From Dugong dugon (taxonomy: Eukaryota; Chordata; Mammalia; Sirenia; Dugongidae), in the NCBI GenBank assembly GCA_030035585.1, contig CM057482.1, forward strand, positions 43,195,501-43,259,500: a DNA stretch of 64,000 nucleotides. The letters are read 5' to 3'. Shown piece after piece: positions 23,746 to 34,758 of the stretch (position 1 is the stretch's first letter; every line of letters begins with the position of its first letter). The notes under the pieces were generated by a model. The model saw only the letters and a list, made by a program, of their open reading frames with translations. It had not been told where the DNA came from and searched no databases. Both the position numbers and the translations under genes were made by a program.

Positions 23746-23927
23746 GGTACATTCTGATTAATCAATCAGAAATTGACTGTTTTTTCCATGGAAAGATACA
23801 ATTTTCCATTCCCAGAACATTTCACATGCATGGCAAGAAAGACCGAGGCATAGCAGGGAGTCAAGTAACTGCTAAATTTGGCTGGTACGGACTCAGAGAC
23901 AGCCCACGGCAAACATACCCAACTGCG
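23746..23927. other. Unassigned stretch before the tRNA-like sequence
   Basis: No recognised content. It separates the truncated RTE from the tRNA-Gly pseudogene. Confidence 0.4.
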
Positions 23928-23999
23928 GCATTGGTGGTATAGTGGTGTGTGCAGCTGTCTTCCAACCAGTTGACTCAGGTTCGATTCCCAGCCAACCCA
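23928..23999 (+). pseudogene. tRNA-Gly(TCC) pseudogene
   Basis: The 72 bases match tRNA-Gly(TCC) over their entire length with no insertion or deletion. The D arm gtggtatagtggtg, the anticodon loop cttccaa with the TCC anticodon, and the T arm ggttcgattcccagcc are all preserved. It should not work as a tRNA: acceptor positions 2 and 3 no longer pair with 70 and 71 (gcattgg against ccaaccc), and no T4 terminator follows within the next 15 bases. It is probably a retro-inserted or SINE-head copy, because an AfroSINE begins 15 bases downstream. Confidence 0.82.
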
Positions 24000-24013
24000 G
24001 TGGGCTAATATTT

Positions 24014-24175
24014 GGAGCCCTGGTGGCGCAGTGGTTAAGAGCTATGGCTGCTAACCAAAAGGTTGGCGGTTCGAATCCACCAGCTGCTCCTTGGAAACCC
24101 TATGGGGCAGTTCTACTCTGTTCTATTGGGTCACTATGAATGGAAATCACCTCGACCACAATGGGTTTGGTTTGG
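24014..24175 (+). mobile_element. AfroSINE copy, short form
   Basis: Nearly consensus head (ggagccctggtggcgcagtg), A and B boxes and body, with aatgggtttggtttgg at the 3' end. It is the best head sequence in the window. Confidence 0.96.
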
Positions 24176-24311
24176 GATAAAGGGAGTTCCTTGTGCTACC
24201 TGTACTGTATATGTTAATAAAAATAACTCGTTTATGCATAAAAGCTCATCTTCTACAGATTTTAGAGTTTTAAAAATATTTATTTACTTAATTAACTTTG
24301 GTAAGTCCTAC

Positions 24312-24480
24312 CTGGGAGGTAGTATGATCCAGTTGAAAGAACCAAGGATTCAGAAAACATTCACTTGCATTCTCTAGCAAAGTCTCAGTTTGCTCATCTG
24401 TAAAGTGGGGATAATTAAACTCATTCATCTGCAGGTGATCTTTTGTTAAAGTCTACCATGCACTAGACACAGAAGGCATC
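24312..24480 (+). repeat. MIR SINE
   Basis: The tctcagtttgctcatctg then taaagtggggataatt block at 24383 is the MIR core in sense orientation. Confidence 0.82.
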
Positions 24481-25289
24481 AGGGCTCAAAGCTCAGAGGC
24501 CAGTGAGATGGACAAACAAGCTAGTATATGAGATACATGTTATAACAGAAGTTGGTTTAAGGAACTATAGGAGGCGAGTAAAGTTTTATTAAAAAAAAAG
24601 AAGGAGTTGACATCTGAAATGACTCTTCAAGGTCAAGTTGGATTTTGTCAGAAAAAAAGAGAGGACAGTGGTTTCAGGAAGATAGGAATGCATTTGCAAA
24701 GTAAAGGTTCTTGTGTGCTGCAAACTATATGAGCTCTAAAATCATACAGAAAAATATGGTATTCTTCATTATACAAGTCACTAAGAGGAGTTGCCTTAAT
24801 GTGCAATGGCTACCTACTTTCAGGAAGCAGAAATTTAGAAGTACAGTTTCTCTCAGTACAATATCACGGCAAAGTCTCTGCCCAGCATCACTCATGATTT
24901 CAGTAAAAAGATGCTGTCAATTGAAGAATGGATTGGAGCTAGCACAGGCTGAATTTTATAACTGTGAAGGCGTGATATAAAATGCAACTGATCACCTTGC
25001 AAGGTCATGACACCTCCTCCACTGAATCATGTTAAAAATACAATAAATGTCTATCTGTCAGGAACTTCTCAGTCTTACTTGGAGTGGAGAATAGAATAGG
25101 TGGCCTCCTGAGATTTTTACTGATTACACGGTTCCAAACTAAGAGGCAAAATTAAAGTTCATGAAGATGAAAAATTTTAAATCTTCATGCTTTCTAAATA
25201 TTTTTATAAAACACTTTTTATCAGTTTTACTTTAGTACCCTTTAATATATCTCTATCACCTTTGGTTAAATAAAAATGTGACTTAGGTC
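24481..25289. other. Unassigned non-coding stretch
   Basis: No repeat or gene recognised. Confidence 0.45.
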
Positions 25290-25440
25290 TACATACTCAA
25301 GATCCTCTGCCATCTAATCTCAACCCCCTGCCACCTGAAGCCTTCCTTTGCATATTCCTGTCTTCAAATTGACCTCCCAATCTAGATGGAATTCCCTGTC
25401 CTTTTTCTTTTAACCTTCTTTAAGACTCTACTCGTGTCCC
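25290..25440 (+). repeat. L2-like remnant
   Basis: The gccttcctttgcatattcct and gaattccctgtcc order resembles the interior of the L2 3' region. Weak. Confidence 0.4.
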
Positions 25441-27355
25441 ATATATATTGCGTGAGTTAGACAAATGTAATCTCCTTAAGCCAGTTTTAGTAAGGCACCA
25501 CACTGTCAAGTAGAATAGTTCTTTGGCACACAAACCAGTTCTCCTCACAAGGTATATTATTGCAAATAGGTTACTATTCATTTTTGATAAATTTGCAATC
25601 CCTCCATCATGGAACGTAACCAAGATTGGATAATTTACCACTTAGGGAGTGTAGTAACATTGCAAATTTTTAGTATGTGTTTGTTCACTTAGTATTTTTA
25701 AACCTTGAATTATTTACATGCTAAAGGGATTATCCTGCATAAATATTACATACAACATTGACAACAGGGTCTGAGCTTTCCTCATATAATCATTCTTTTT
25801 GGCAGGAGGTGGACATAAAACTCAGACCTTAAAGAGCCACTGTGGTTTTTAAAAGGTCACATTTGGAAGACCATAATTTATTCTGCGTGTTCAGGAACTG
25901 ACAAGAGAGATTCAGTTGACAGAACTTGATTATTTTTCCCATAAAAGATCTCACAGATCTTCATAAGGAGGTATAATTTCCAAACTACAGAGAGCTGCAA
26001 AAGAGAAAAATCAATATGATGGATTGGAAAATGAACAAGTAAAATTTGAGAAGCTAAACCAGCTCAGAGGGTAAGAACTAAGCAGAAGTAAATATACATC
26101 TAATTCTCAATTAAAATGTCTTAAGGGTTTGAACAGTATGTGATTTTTCTTTTTCCTCTACCTTCATACTTGTGAACTGGTAAATTTACAGAAGTGAAAT
26201 TATAAGTAATAAGGCATTTAGGGATAATTTGGTATTGGAAAACTTTAAATTATTTTCTTCATATATTTGATGTAACCTAATCATTTTTAGATAGAAAATA
26301 AGTGTGCTTGGGTAAATAAAATAACCTTTTTCCTTTGCTGAAAATAGCAGAGAATAAAAAATGCCTTTTTTCTTGAAATAGGAAAATTAGTTGGCAACAT
26401 TTTGTGTATTTTTTTTTTTTTTTTGTTACTCACACTTTGGTTTGTTTGGGACTTGATTGACTGTTGATTGAGAGTCTCTAAAGGTATATAATGAAGGCTT
26501 TTGACCCTTTGGAAAACACAAGAGCTTTTCTAGACTTCTCTAAGTTCCAGTCCACATTTTGAGCATTTTCTAATTTTGAAAATGTGGAGATATGTATGTG
26601 GTGTTGGCATTTTGCGAAGTTTCAGGATTATTTCTGTGGTTTCATAGAATAACACATTATTTCTTTTATATTCCCAGATAACTCAGATTACCTTTTCCGA
26701 ATGGAAACATTATCTACATATGAAAAGTGCTCGTACTCTGATTACACAAATAGCTGAATTCTCTCAAACGGGACACAACTGTGCAACCAGCACCGGTTTA
26801 GGGACTAATGAACTGATATGGTAAAGATTACAATCCTAAAAGTCAGAGTACCTCAGGATTCTGCCACTTCAAGACACTCAATTGGAGGAGACTAGGAAAT
26901 GGATCATAAATGTATTCAATCCTGCCGTATGTTTATCAATGCTAAAACTAATGTCTGGTGAATTAGGACATTTAAGGATTCATAGACACATTTTTCTTTA
27001 AAAATCACAGCGGAATTATTTTCTACACAATATTTATAAGTAATAGAACTCATATCCATATAAAAGCTGCTCTACATAGATAGTATAGTTACAGCAATCT
27101 CTGATTTTTGTGTAAGCGCTAAAGAGCTTACATTATCAGGTTTTGAAGATGAAGAACTAGAGCAGTTTTGCAGTGCCAAGTATGGTTTCAAATTTCTCTT
27201 TGGATGCTGCTAGCCTCATCTGAAACACAACAGGGTCCTTAACTTCTTCCTATTAACTCTAAAACCATCAGGAGATCACTAGTTATGTAGGTCCATCAGC
27301 CCCATTTTTGTTTTTTTGGAGATAAATAAATTCCCACTTAATCTGGGAGACAAAG
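25441..27355. other. Largely unique non-coding block
   Basis: About 1.9 kb, AT-rich, with a T-run at 26407-26424. No gene or repeat recognised. Confidence 0.5.
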
Positions 27356-27420
27356 AACCGGTTGCCATTGAGTTGACTCCCACTCATAGCGACCTCGTGT
27401 GTAAGAGTTGAATTGTACTC
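27356..27420 (-). mobile_element. AfroSINE 3' fragment, cut by an LTR
   Basis: Tail and part of the body (gttgccattgagttgactcc, actcatagcgacctcg). The SINE sequence stops where the LTR-like sequence begins at 27421. Confidence 0.8.
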
Positions 27421-28050
27421 TGTGATGGTTGTGTGTTGCCTTGGCTGTGCCATGATTTTCATTGGTTTTGCAGTTATGTAATGATGTAGTTTGGCAGTTA
27501 TGTAATGATGTAGTCAGCCTCCATGATGTGATCTGATGTGATCAGATGATCAGTTCTGTGGGGAGTTTCCTCAGAGTTGTGTCCTGCATCCAAGATATAG
27601 ATATAGATATTCTGGCAAAAATCACTCACTTGCTCTGGATCCTGCATCTGGCTCTTCATTACCTGACCTCTGGTTCTTGGGACTTGAGCCAGTGGTCTGC
27701 CATATTGCCTGCTGACCTTGGGATTTGTTGACCTCCACAGCCTGTGAGCCAGCAGCCTGCTTTGTTATATGCCAGTCTTGGATATGTCAGCCTCCTCAGC
27801 CCATGAGCCAGCAGCCTGCCATCTGACCTGCCAATTTTGGGTTCATCAGCCCCTGCAGCTATGTGAGTCAGGAGAAGCCTCCAGTCTGATGCCTGACTCA
27901 TGGACTTGGGCTTTGCCAGTCTCTATAACTGTGTAAGCCATTTCCTTGAGACACATCTCTCTCTTTCTCTGTATGCTATATATGTGTGTGTGTATGTGTG
28001 TGTGTATATATATATGTGTATATATATATGTATGTGTGTTTATATATATA
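27421..28050 (+). mobile_element. Probable MaLR-type LTR with internal tandem repeats
   Basis: Starts tgtgatggttgtgtgttgcc, the same kind of opening as the LTR at 62850 (tgtcatgggctgaactgcg), with a shared tgccatgat block. A run of four imperfect units of about 60 bases lies at 27670-27935, each built on tgagccagcagcctgcc ... cttggg ... tcatcagcctccacagcc. A 3' TG/TA microsatellite (27975-28050) ends it, so the 3' terminus is not seen. Confidence 0.5.
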
Positions 28051-28051
28051 T

Positions 28052-28192
28052 ACCTGTTACCGTCAAGTCAGTTTTGACTCATAGGGACCCTATAGGACAG
28101 AGTAGAATTGCCTCATAGGATTTCCAAGGAGCAGCTGGTGGATTCAAACTGCCAACCTTTTTGTTAGAAGCCAGATGTTTAACCACTGTGCC
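28052..28192 (-). mobile_element. AfroSINE copy, short form
   Basis: Flanked on both sides by tatatata tracts, so it probably inserted into a TA microsatellite. The head is truncated at ccactgtgcca. Confidence 0.92.
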
Positions 28193-28239
28193 ATATATAT
28201 ATGGTAAAACATGTCCATGGCCAGCACATAGGGTTATTG

Positions 28240-28625
28240 ATGGTATGTCAAAAGGTGCACCTTTATCTTCTTTTGGTTGGGCTTTAAGTTGCTATAATCT
28301 TTCTGGAGGGCAATTGGTTATATATACCAGAAGGTTTATGATATAATTTCACTTCTTAGAATTAATTCTATGTTATAGTCAGAGATACACACAAAAATGG
28401 ATATACTAGGATTTTCATCATGGAATTATTTATAGCAGCAAAAATCAAGAAAAATCTTAGAGGTATTACAATAGGGCTCTGCATAATGTATGATACATTT
28501 ATACACATAATTCTGTAAAATAATTAATGTGTTTGAAGAAAATGTAATTACTTGGAAATGCTCATAATACAACACTAAGTTAAAATTTAAAAAAAAGCAG
28601 ATAATTATTTTATCATAAAGGTATT
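28240..28625 (+). repeat. Ancient L1M-like remnant
   Basis: Sense-strand landmarks are tttctggagggcaattgg (28299), tatttatagcagcaaaaatc (28428) and aatgctcataatac (28557). Confidence 0.68.
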
Positions 28626-29232
28626 ATATGTCCATAGTAGGAACCGTCCAAATAGTATAGAAACATACTTTCTATGTAAAGTAAAAGCTTTCTTTCAGCC
28701 CCATATTCTGAACCCGTTCCTCAGAAATAAGCAGCGTTAATAATTTCTTTTCTATGTTTGGTGAATGCGTCTATACTTAAATAATGCAGGTGTACACCTC
28801 CCTTTATTGTGACACCTTAGGGATCCGGAGCATTTTCACTACCTCCCATTTCCTATCCGTCTCTAGATCTGGGGATGTTCTCTTAATTATTGGAGGTCAG
28901 ACATATCACCAGAATATTTCTAGAAGTGTGTCTTTTTTTATTCCATGTGACTCTCCCTGGGGTAGGAATGAGGATGACACATTTAAATCCAAAGACTGGT
29001 GTACATCTTAAGCTCTGAGCTATCATATGCTATCATTTCTTCATTGGCTATCTTTTATTCTGGCACTCCTATTGGATAATGATTGGAGCAGATGGCTCTA
29101 ACCTATATTTTATACTTTCAATTATATTTTTAATTACTTTTTATCTTGCTCCTATTAATGGGGCATTTATTTATTATTTTCCAGATACCCAAATAAACCT
29201 TTAGTCATGTTGTATCTTTATACCACTTGGCC
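28626..29232. other. Unassigned non-coding stretch
   Basis: The first 120 bases may continue the old L1-like repeat. The rest is unrecognised. Confidence 0.4.
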
Positions 29233-29452
29233 AAACCAAAAAACAAACAAACAAACCCATTACCATCAAGTTGATTCCAACTCATAGCCACCCTCTAAGA
29301 CAGAGTAGAACAGTCCCATAGGGTTTCCAAGGCTATAATCTTTATGGAATCAGATTACCACATCTTTCTCCCATAGAGCAGCTGGTGGGTTCGAACAGCT
29401 GACCTTTTGGTTAGCAGCCAAGCACTTCAACCTCTGCACCACCAGGGCTCCT
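29233..29452 (-). mobile_element. AfroSINE copy, long form
   Basis: Has an (AAAC)n tail at its 3' end (29236-29258), the long-form central segment, and a complete head. Confidence 0.95.
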
Positions 29453-30009
29453 CACAGTTTGTCCCATGAACTTTTTTGGCAACATACTTTACACTTCCTA
29501 GATTTCTTCTTATTCTTTGATTTTCAGCCACATCTTCTTGTTCTGCTCATATAGGTTCTGAAGTGAGAAGGTGGCCTCAGGGGTGGAAAGAGAGTCATGT
29601 AAAATGATGTATCTAGAGGAAAGGTCAACAGGATCCAGCGCTGTCTGGATTTACGACTTGAGAAAGAGGAAAACTCTCATGTTTCTGGTTCAAGTTCAGC
29701 GAGAACCTTGGCTTTTCAAGCATGTAAAATGCTCAGCCTTACTGACCTTGGATCGCACAGTGTGGGACTCAGGGCCTACTGCACTCAGGGGTGGGATAAA
29801 AGGCAACATTTGGTGAACACTTTAGAAAAGTACAGGGAATGATGATGCACAGAGGTGGGCACTTATTTCATGGAAGTGGCAGCATTTTAACTGGGTTGTT
29901 CTGAGTTTTGGATGAAGAAATGACATTTCAAGTTGAGGGGCAAACACAAGGAGATAGAAAAACAGAAATGTTTAGAAATAATGGTGATGGTGATGATGAT
30001 GGTGGCGAT
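29453..30009. other. Unassigned stretch with a GATGGT-type simple repeat
   Basis: A trinucleotide-like tract (ATG/GTG) lies at 29979-30008. Nothing else recognised. Confidence 0.45.
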
Positions 30010-30180
30010 AATGAAGCTGTGAACTACTTTTATTAACCAAACATATGCCACGTGCCCAGGCACTGGGGATAAGCAGTTACATAGATTTGGCTCCAGCCTC
30101 AACAACATTACTGGTAGGTATTATTTCTTTGCCATCATTTATTAACATAATGAAACCAAGATTTAGACAGAAAAATACAG
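30010..30180 (-). repeat. L2/MIR-type remnant
   Basis: Contains gtgcccaggcactgggga (30052), typical of antisense L2, and then a weak MIR-like gaaaccaagatttagaca. Confidence 0.5.
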
Positions 30181-30215
30181 CCAGCAGATAAGAAAGCTAA
30201 GGTTCAAGCCTAGAG

Positions 30216-30216
<1 letters not shown>

Positions 30217-30257
<41 letters not shown>

Positions 30258-30261
30258 GATA

Positions 30262-30298
<37 letters not shown>

Positions 30299-30300
30299 TA
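30217..30300. repeat. (TA)n(TG)n(TA)n microsatellite
   Basis: TA repeats flank a short TG block. The alternating purine-pyrimidine sequence of about 84 bases is a likely polymorphic marker. Confidence 0.95.
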
Positions 30301-32670
30301 TAGTGTTTGACTTAATAGTGATAAAGCTCAATAATACGTACTACATTCTAGAAGCCTAGTGGCTGGCCAGCCACCTGACCTGGGTGCTGCACGTTTCTCT
30401 GATTGCGTTCCAGCTGGCTAGCCGTCCCTCCTCCTCCTTTAATTCTGGTGAGATGGTTATAAAAAGGAAAAAACCAGAAATGGCCAGCAGTCCAATTGCA
30501 GCTTATTGGAAAGGTCAATGCAGGAAGCACACTTTAGCATCTCATAGAGGGAGAAGTCGAGCTCAGAGGTGCTTTCTTAGTAGCAGGGAGAGGATGACGA
30601 TAGAGGCTGCCTCTGTGTCTGCAGCCCACGTGTGGGCAAGGAGAAGAAGTGATGCAGACCCGGAGCCCATTCTGATTACACTTGCAAATCTAGGGCCTTT
30701 GACTTCCTGTCTTCTACTGTGGTAGGCGTCATGTTTCTAGCTACCTGGGTTATGAGGCCTTGTCAACCGGTTCCTTACAGCATACCCTGTACACTCAGAT
30801 ATGTTTGGTGTTCAAATTGGATTTTGCAGCAGCTGGATAAGATGCATCTAAGAATTCAGCCGTCATTGGCAGTTTCTTATCAGGAGTTTCTTGCATCTTC
30901 CTGAGTGGAAGTTGGGAACTGGAGAATCGCTGTGGTTTTCAGGCGATGTGACCAGGCTGTCTTCCAAAGCCTTCATAAAAGTGACCCATTTTAGCAGTGG
31001 GACACTTTCTTGGGATCTGAGGACTTTGAAATGAATTTTGCTCCTGTAAAATTGCTACTATTTGCAACAATGCAGAGATCTCTTACCACAATAAACAAAG
31101 CAATTAATGTGTTTTTAATTTGCACCTAACCAGACAGAAAGGGTGCATTTATTCCATGTGACATGTAGACAAATTCTTCTTTAAAAACAAAGTTTCATGC
31201 TGTGACTACAATTAGTGTAATTGTCAGCTCTTCTCTAAAAACAAATATGTATTAAAAGAAACACCAGCATTGTGCCCTCCTCTGGTGTGAAAATGAGACA
31301 ATCAAAATCTATTGTAATTACCTCAGTGATATTATAATTAGCAACGATTAAGTTATTCCATGCTGCTTCTTTCCTCTTGGCTACAATTAAAAAAGTATAT
31401 ATCTTTCTGCTGCACATTACTGCTGATCATTTTACCTCAATGCATGTCTGGTAAGTGGATAAATTAGAAGTAATTTTAAAGCACAACTCGGTTACAACAT
31501 ATATCTTTCTATTTAACTACCTTAACCCTCTAGGTGCATCTGTGCTCTTTGCTGCTTTGTGGAAAAAGCATGTTTACCCTGGCTTCTTGGTCAGAAATCA
31601 AACATATTTTTAAATAGACAGTTCTAGAGAATGGATTTTTTTTTTTTTTAATTACAGATATCTGAATGAAATGATTAATCATTCAATTCTTGCCAGGCAT
31701 GCTCACCTAGCTCCAAATCCCTGAGCTGGGCAGTGGCCAATGTCTACAAAAAATGGCTGAAATGCCAGCCAGCTGCACCATGCCAGCCAGAAAAGGCCCT
31801 GGGTAGATGAATGTTTTTCCAGTTGAATTAGGAAGAAGAGTGTATTTGTCCATAATTATAAATATATGTTTATATATATTATATACGCCTTATGCTTTTT
31901 CATAGATCCTTCCGTGTCATCTTTTTCTACTTCTTGTTGATGGAGAAAATGAGCTGGTGAGAAAATGGAAGACTGGATGAGAACTTGTGGCTTTACTCAG
32001 TTTGTGGGACTTGGAAAACAGAGAAAAGCTGCTGGCGAGAGGTAGCTATAGTGTGGCCTTATTCATCTCATACTGTTAAAGCCAAATGGTGTCATTTATC
32101 CATATACCTTATAACAACAGCTTTCTGGTTGCTTCTTTTATTTTACCTTTTATTAATAGAGGCAAATCCCCAAACTTGCATTTTCAGGAAACACTAATAA
32201 TGGCTTAGCTCCAGAACTGACAAACGCTAGTTAGCCTTACAGGGAAATGGAAGAAACTTTTTTTTTCCTTTTTTGACAGTTACTGCCTCCATCCAATTCC
32301 TTATTTTTTGGTTGCTGTTTTTAATTTTTTCCCCGGTATATGGATGCATAATTTTTATAAGAGCAGCAGCAGCATCTGCGACACATAACTTTCGGACGTC
32401 CAGGGGATGGCCTCCCAGATGTTGATGAGGGTTGGCTTGGTAAATCCAGTGCAGCAGATCATCTGCAGACCACAGTGAACACCCAGGAAGTTTTAGTCAT
32501 GGCTTACCAATTCTGCTAAGCAAATAGCCATTTCCTAAGGAGGACAGAAAGAGCAAGAACAGGATTTACTTTTACTGTTTCACAGGGAAGATAACTGAGG
32601 CAGATATTACATCAATTTTGTAAGGAATGGAAGCATATAGACCTTTTCAGAATTGTGCTGTTCATGAAAG
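30301..32670. other. Largely unique non-coding block
   Basis: About 2.4 kb with only a T-run (31638-31650) and an AT-rich patch (31855-31885). A 113-codon frame at 30384-30725 shows no family features. The part 31080-31420 is repeat-free and rich in AATTA-type motifs; see findings. Confidence 0.5.
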
Positions 32671-32864
32671 GAGCCACAGTAGTGCAATGGTTAAGCGCTC
32701 AGCTGCTAATTGAAAGGTTATCGGTTAAACTTACCAGCCTCCCCGTGGGAGAAAGACCTGTCCATCTGCTTCGGTAAAGATTACAGCCTAGGAAACCCTA
32801 TGGGGCAGTTCTACTCTGTCCTATATGGTATCTGTGAGTCAGAATAGATTCAACGGCACACGAT
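32671..32864 (+). mobile_element. AfroSINE copy, long form
   Basis: Head gagccacagtagtgcaatgg, then the ccgtgggagaaagacctgtc central segment, body, and gtcagaatagattcaacgg tail. Confidence 0.93.
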
Positions 32865-33603
32865 AGCTCTTCAGGAGTGACAACAGAGCCAACTGACAGA
32901 AGGAGAGAAAAACAAGGGACAGGAGTGGGAAGTGAGTAGGTTAAACTCACAGTGTTGAAGAGACCATGCCCACGTGTTAAGTCATTCTAAGCCGCCACTG
33001 ATTTCCACAGGGACTCCATTTTGAAAGGGAGGTTAATTTTTAAGAATGGAGCATTGTGGAAATGTAAAATAATGTATGGAGGTGTTCTAAGTTGAATGGG
33101 ATAATAAAAATGTATGTGGCTGTTTTATAGGAATTCCAGTCTTTGATTCCTTTCTATAGGGCTGGCTTCATGAGTCCATGACCTGTGGAGTTCCACAGAA
33201 GGGCACAGAGCTTGGCTTAATGTTCTGCTGCAGCCCACTTGAAATTCTGAATATGTGTTTGAACAAGGGGCATCACATTTTCATTTTGCACTGTGCACTG
33301 AAAATTATGTATCTGGCCTTGTGTTCCTATTCACCTGCCCTGACTCGCGTAGAGGAGAAAGTTCTGTGGTCAGCAGCCACACACCACCCATCTGGAGTAG
33401 TTCGAGCGATATTGTTCAGAACTAGTGTGCGAAGGCAAGGAGCCCCAGACAATATCCACAATTCTGGATTTCTCTACTTCAGATATACCAGATGGATGCC
33501 TTTGTAGCAGGGGTGAGAGGGTGGGGAGATAAATGAATGCTTTTACTTATTCCAAACATTTTTTCTTTTTATTTTGTCAGAAACATTGTTAGTGTACACA
33601 AGC

Positions 33604-33635
<32 letters not shown>

Positions 33636-34758
33636 CTTACCAGTTCCATATAGTGTTACCGGCACAGTCACACACACACATATAAACACAGACACATGCA
33701 CACAGATGCATACACCGGCTGTGAACAGAGGGGTTTTTCAGACCCGGACATTGTGAAATTCCTCCCATAATGCTAATGATGAGCTTGTTTAACTCTGATA
33801 GTGATATAAAGCACTGTTCCCATTAATATCTCCCTTACTTGTTGATGACATGTGGGAATTGGAAAGCCCCAGAGCTCAGGGATGCCCATCAATGCCTCTG
33901 TTTATGCAGTGGCGCCCTCAGGAGTGAGCTGCTGGGATGCTAGACTGGCTCTGAATACCTTGTCACCCCCACACAGCTCCATTAGAGTGAGTTTTGTTTA
34001 ATACTTCTTATTTATTAGCAAGTTGACAGCTATTTTAGTTCAGTGGATATTACACTGCTAGAAGAAATGAGCCTGGAGCACGGGAAAGAAGACAACTCTG
34101 CCTTCTAGTGTTTTTGAAGTAACGTGAGATGAGAGGCGATGATTCGGTCAACACGCATAATGAGTCCACCCCGGGTGCCTTAACATGGTTCGTGTGGAGT
34201 CGGACTTTAAGGTTTATGGAGTGAGAAGATCAGGCATACGCGGATGAAACTTCCAGGAAGTCTTTCTCCTTCTAGAACATAATTCCTTCACCTGGATGCC
34301 TTCTCTTTACTTCAGGAATTCTGAGTGCCTGTACTCCCAGCCTTCGCATCCAAGTCTCCATTCACACCTCAATCCTTGCCTTCTACAAAAAAATGTCTGA
34401 CTCTGTTCTCTGTGCTTTGTTAAGGTCTAAGAACACTAGTGACCCCCTAACTGTTGAATTGAATAGGACACTCTCATCTGCAGATTTAGTAGTTCACTGA
34501 AATATTATCTGCCTTATCATTCTAAAACAAATACGATATAACTATGAATTCCTCTCTCCTCCATGACAAATGTTCTTTTGCTTTCAAGTCTACACAGGAT
34601 GTATTATAATCAGCACAATCTGGGTCTCATTTCTCTGTACAAAATCTAGGCTAAGTTTATCCATTCATTTTTTAAATCTTGAATTCCATGTTAAAAAATA
34701 ATCCCCCTCTCAACTTATTTTTTGCAGGAAGGAGTGGGTAAATTATGCTTATTTTCTT
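32865..34758. other. Largely unique non-coding block
   Basis: Holds an A-run of about 29 at 33608-33636, which could be the tail of an unrecognised retroelement, and a CA-rich tract at 33668-33712. No gene found. A 109-codon frame at 33178-33507 has no recognisable domain. Confidence 0.5.

Noticed and set aside
23928..23999. Functional tRNA-Gly gene
   Set aside because: Two acceptor-stem mismatches and no terminator T-run close by.
27670..27935. CRISPR-like repeat array
   Set aside because: The units are about 60 bases, directly adjoining and diverged, with no spacers, in mammalian DNA.
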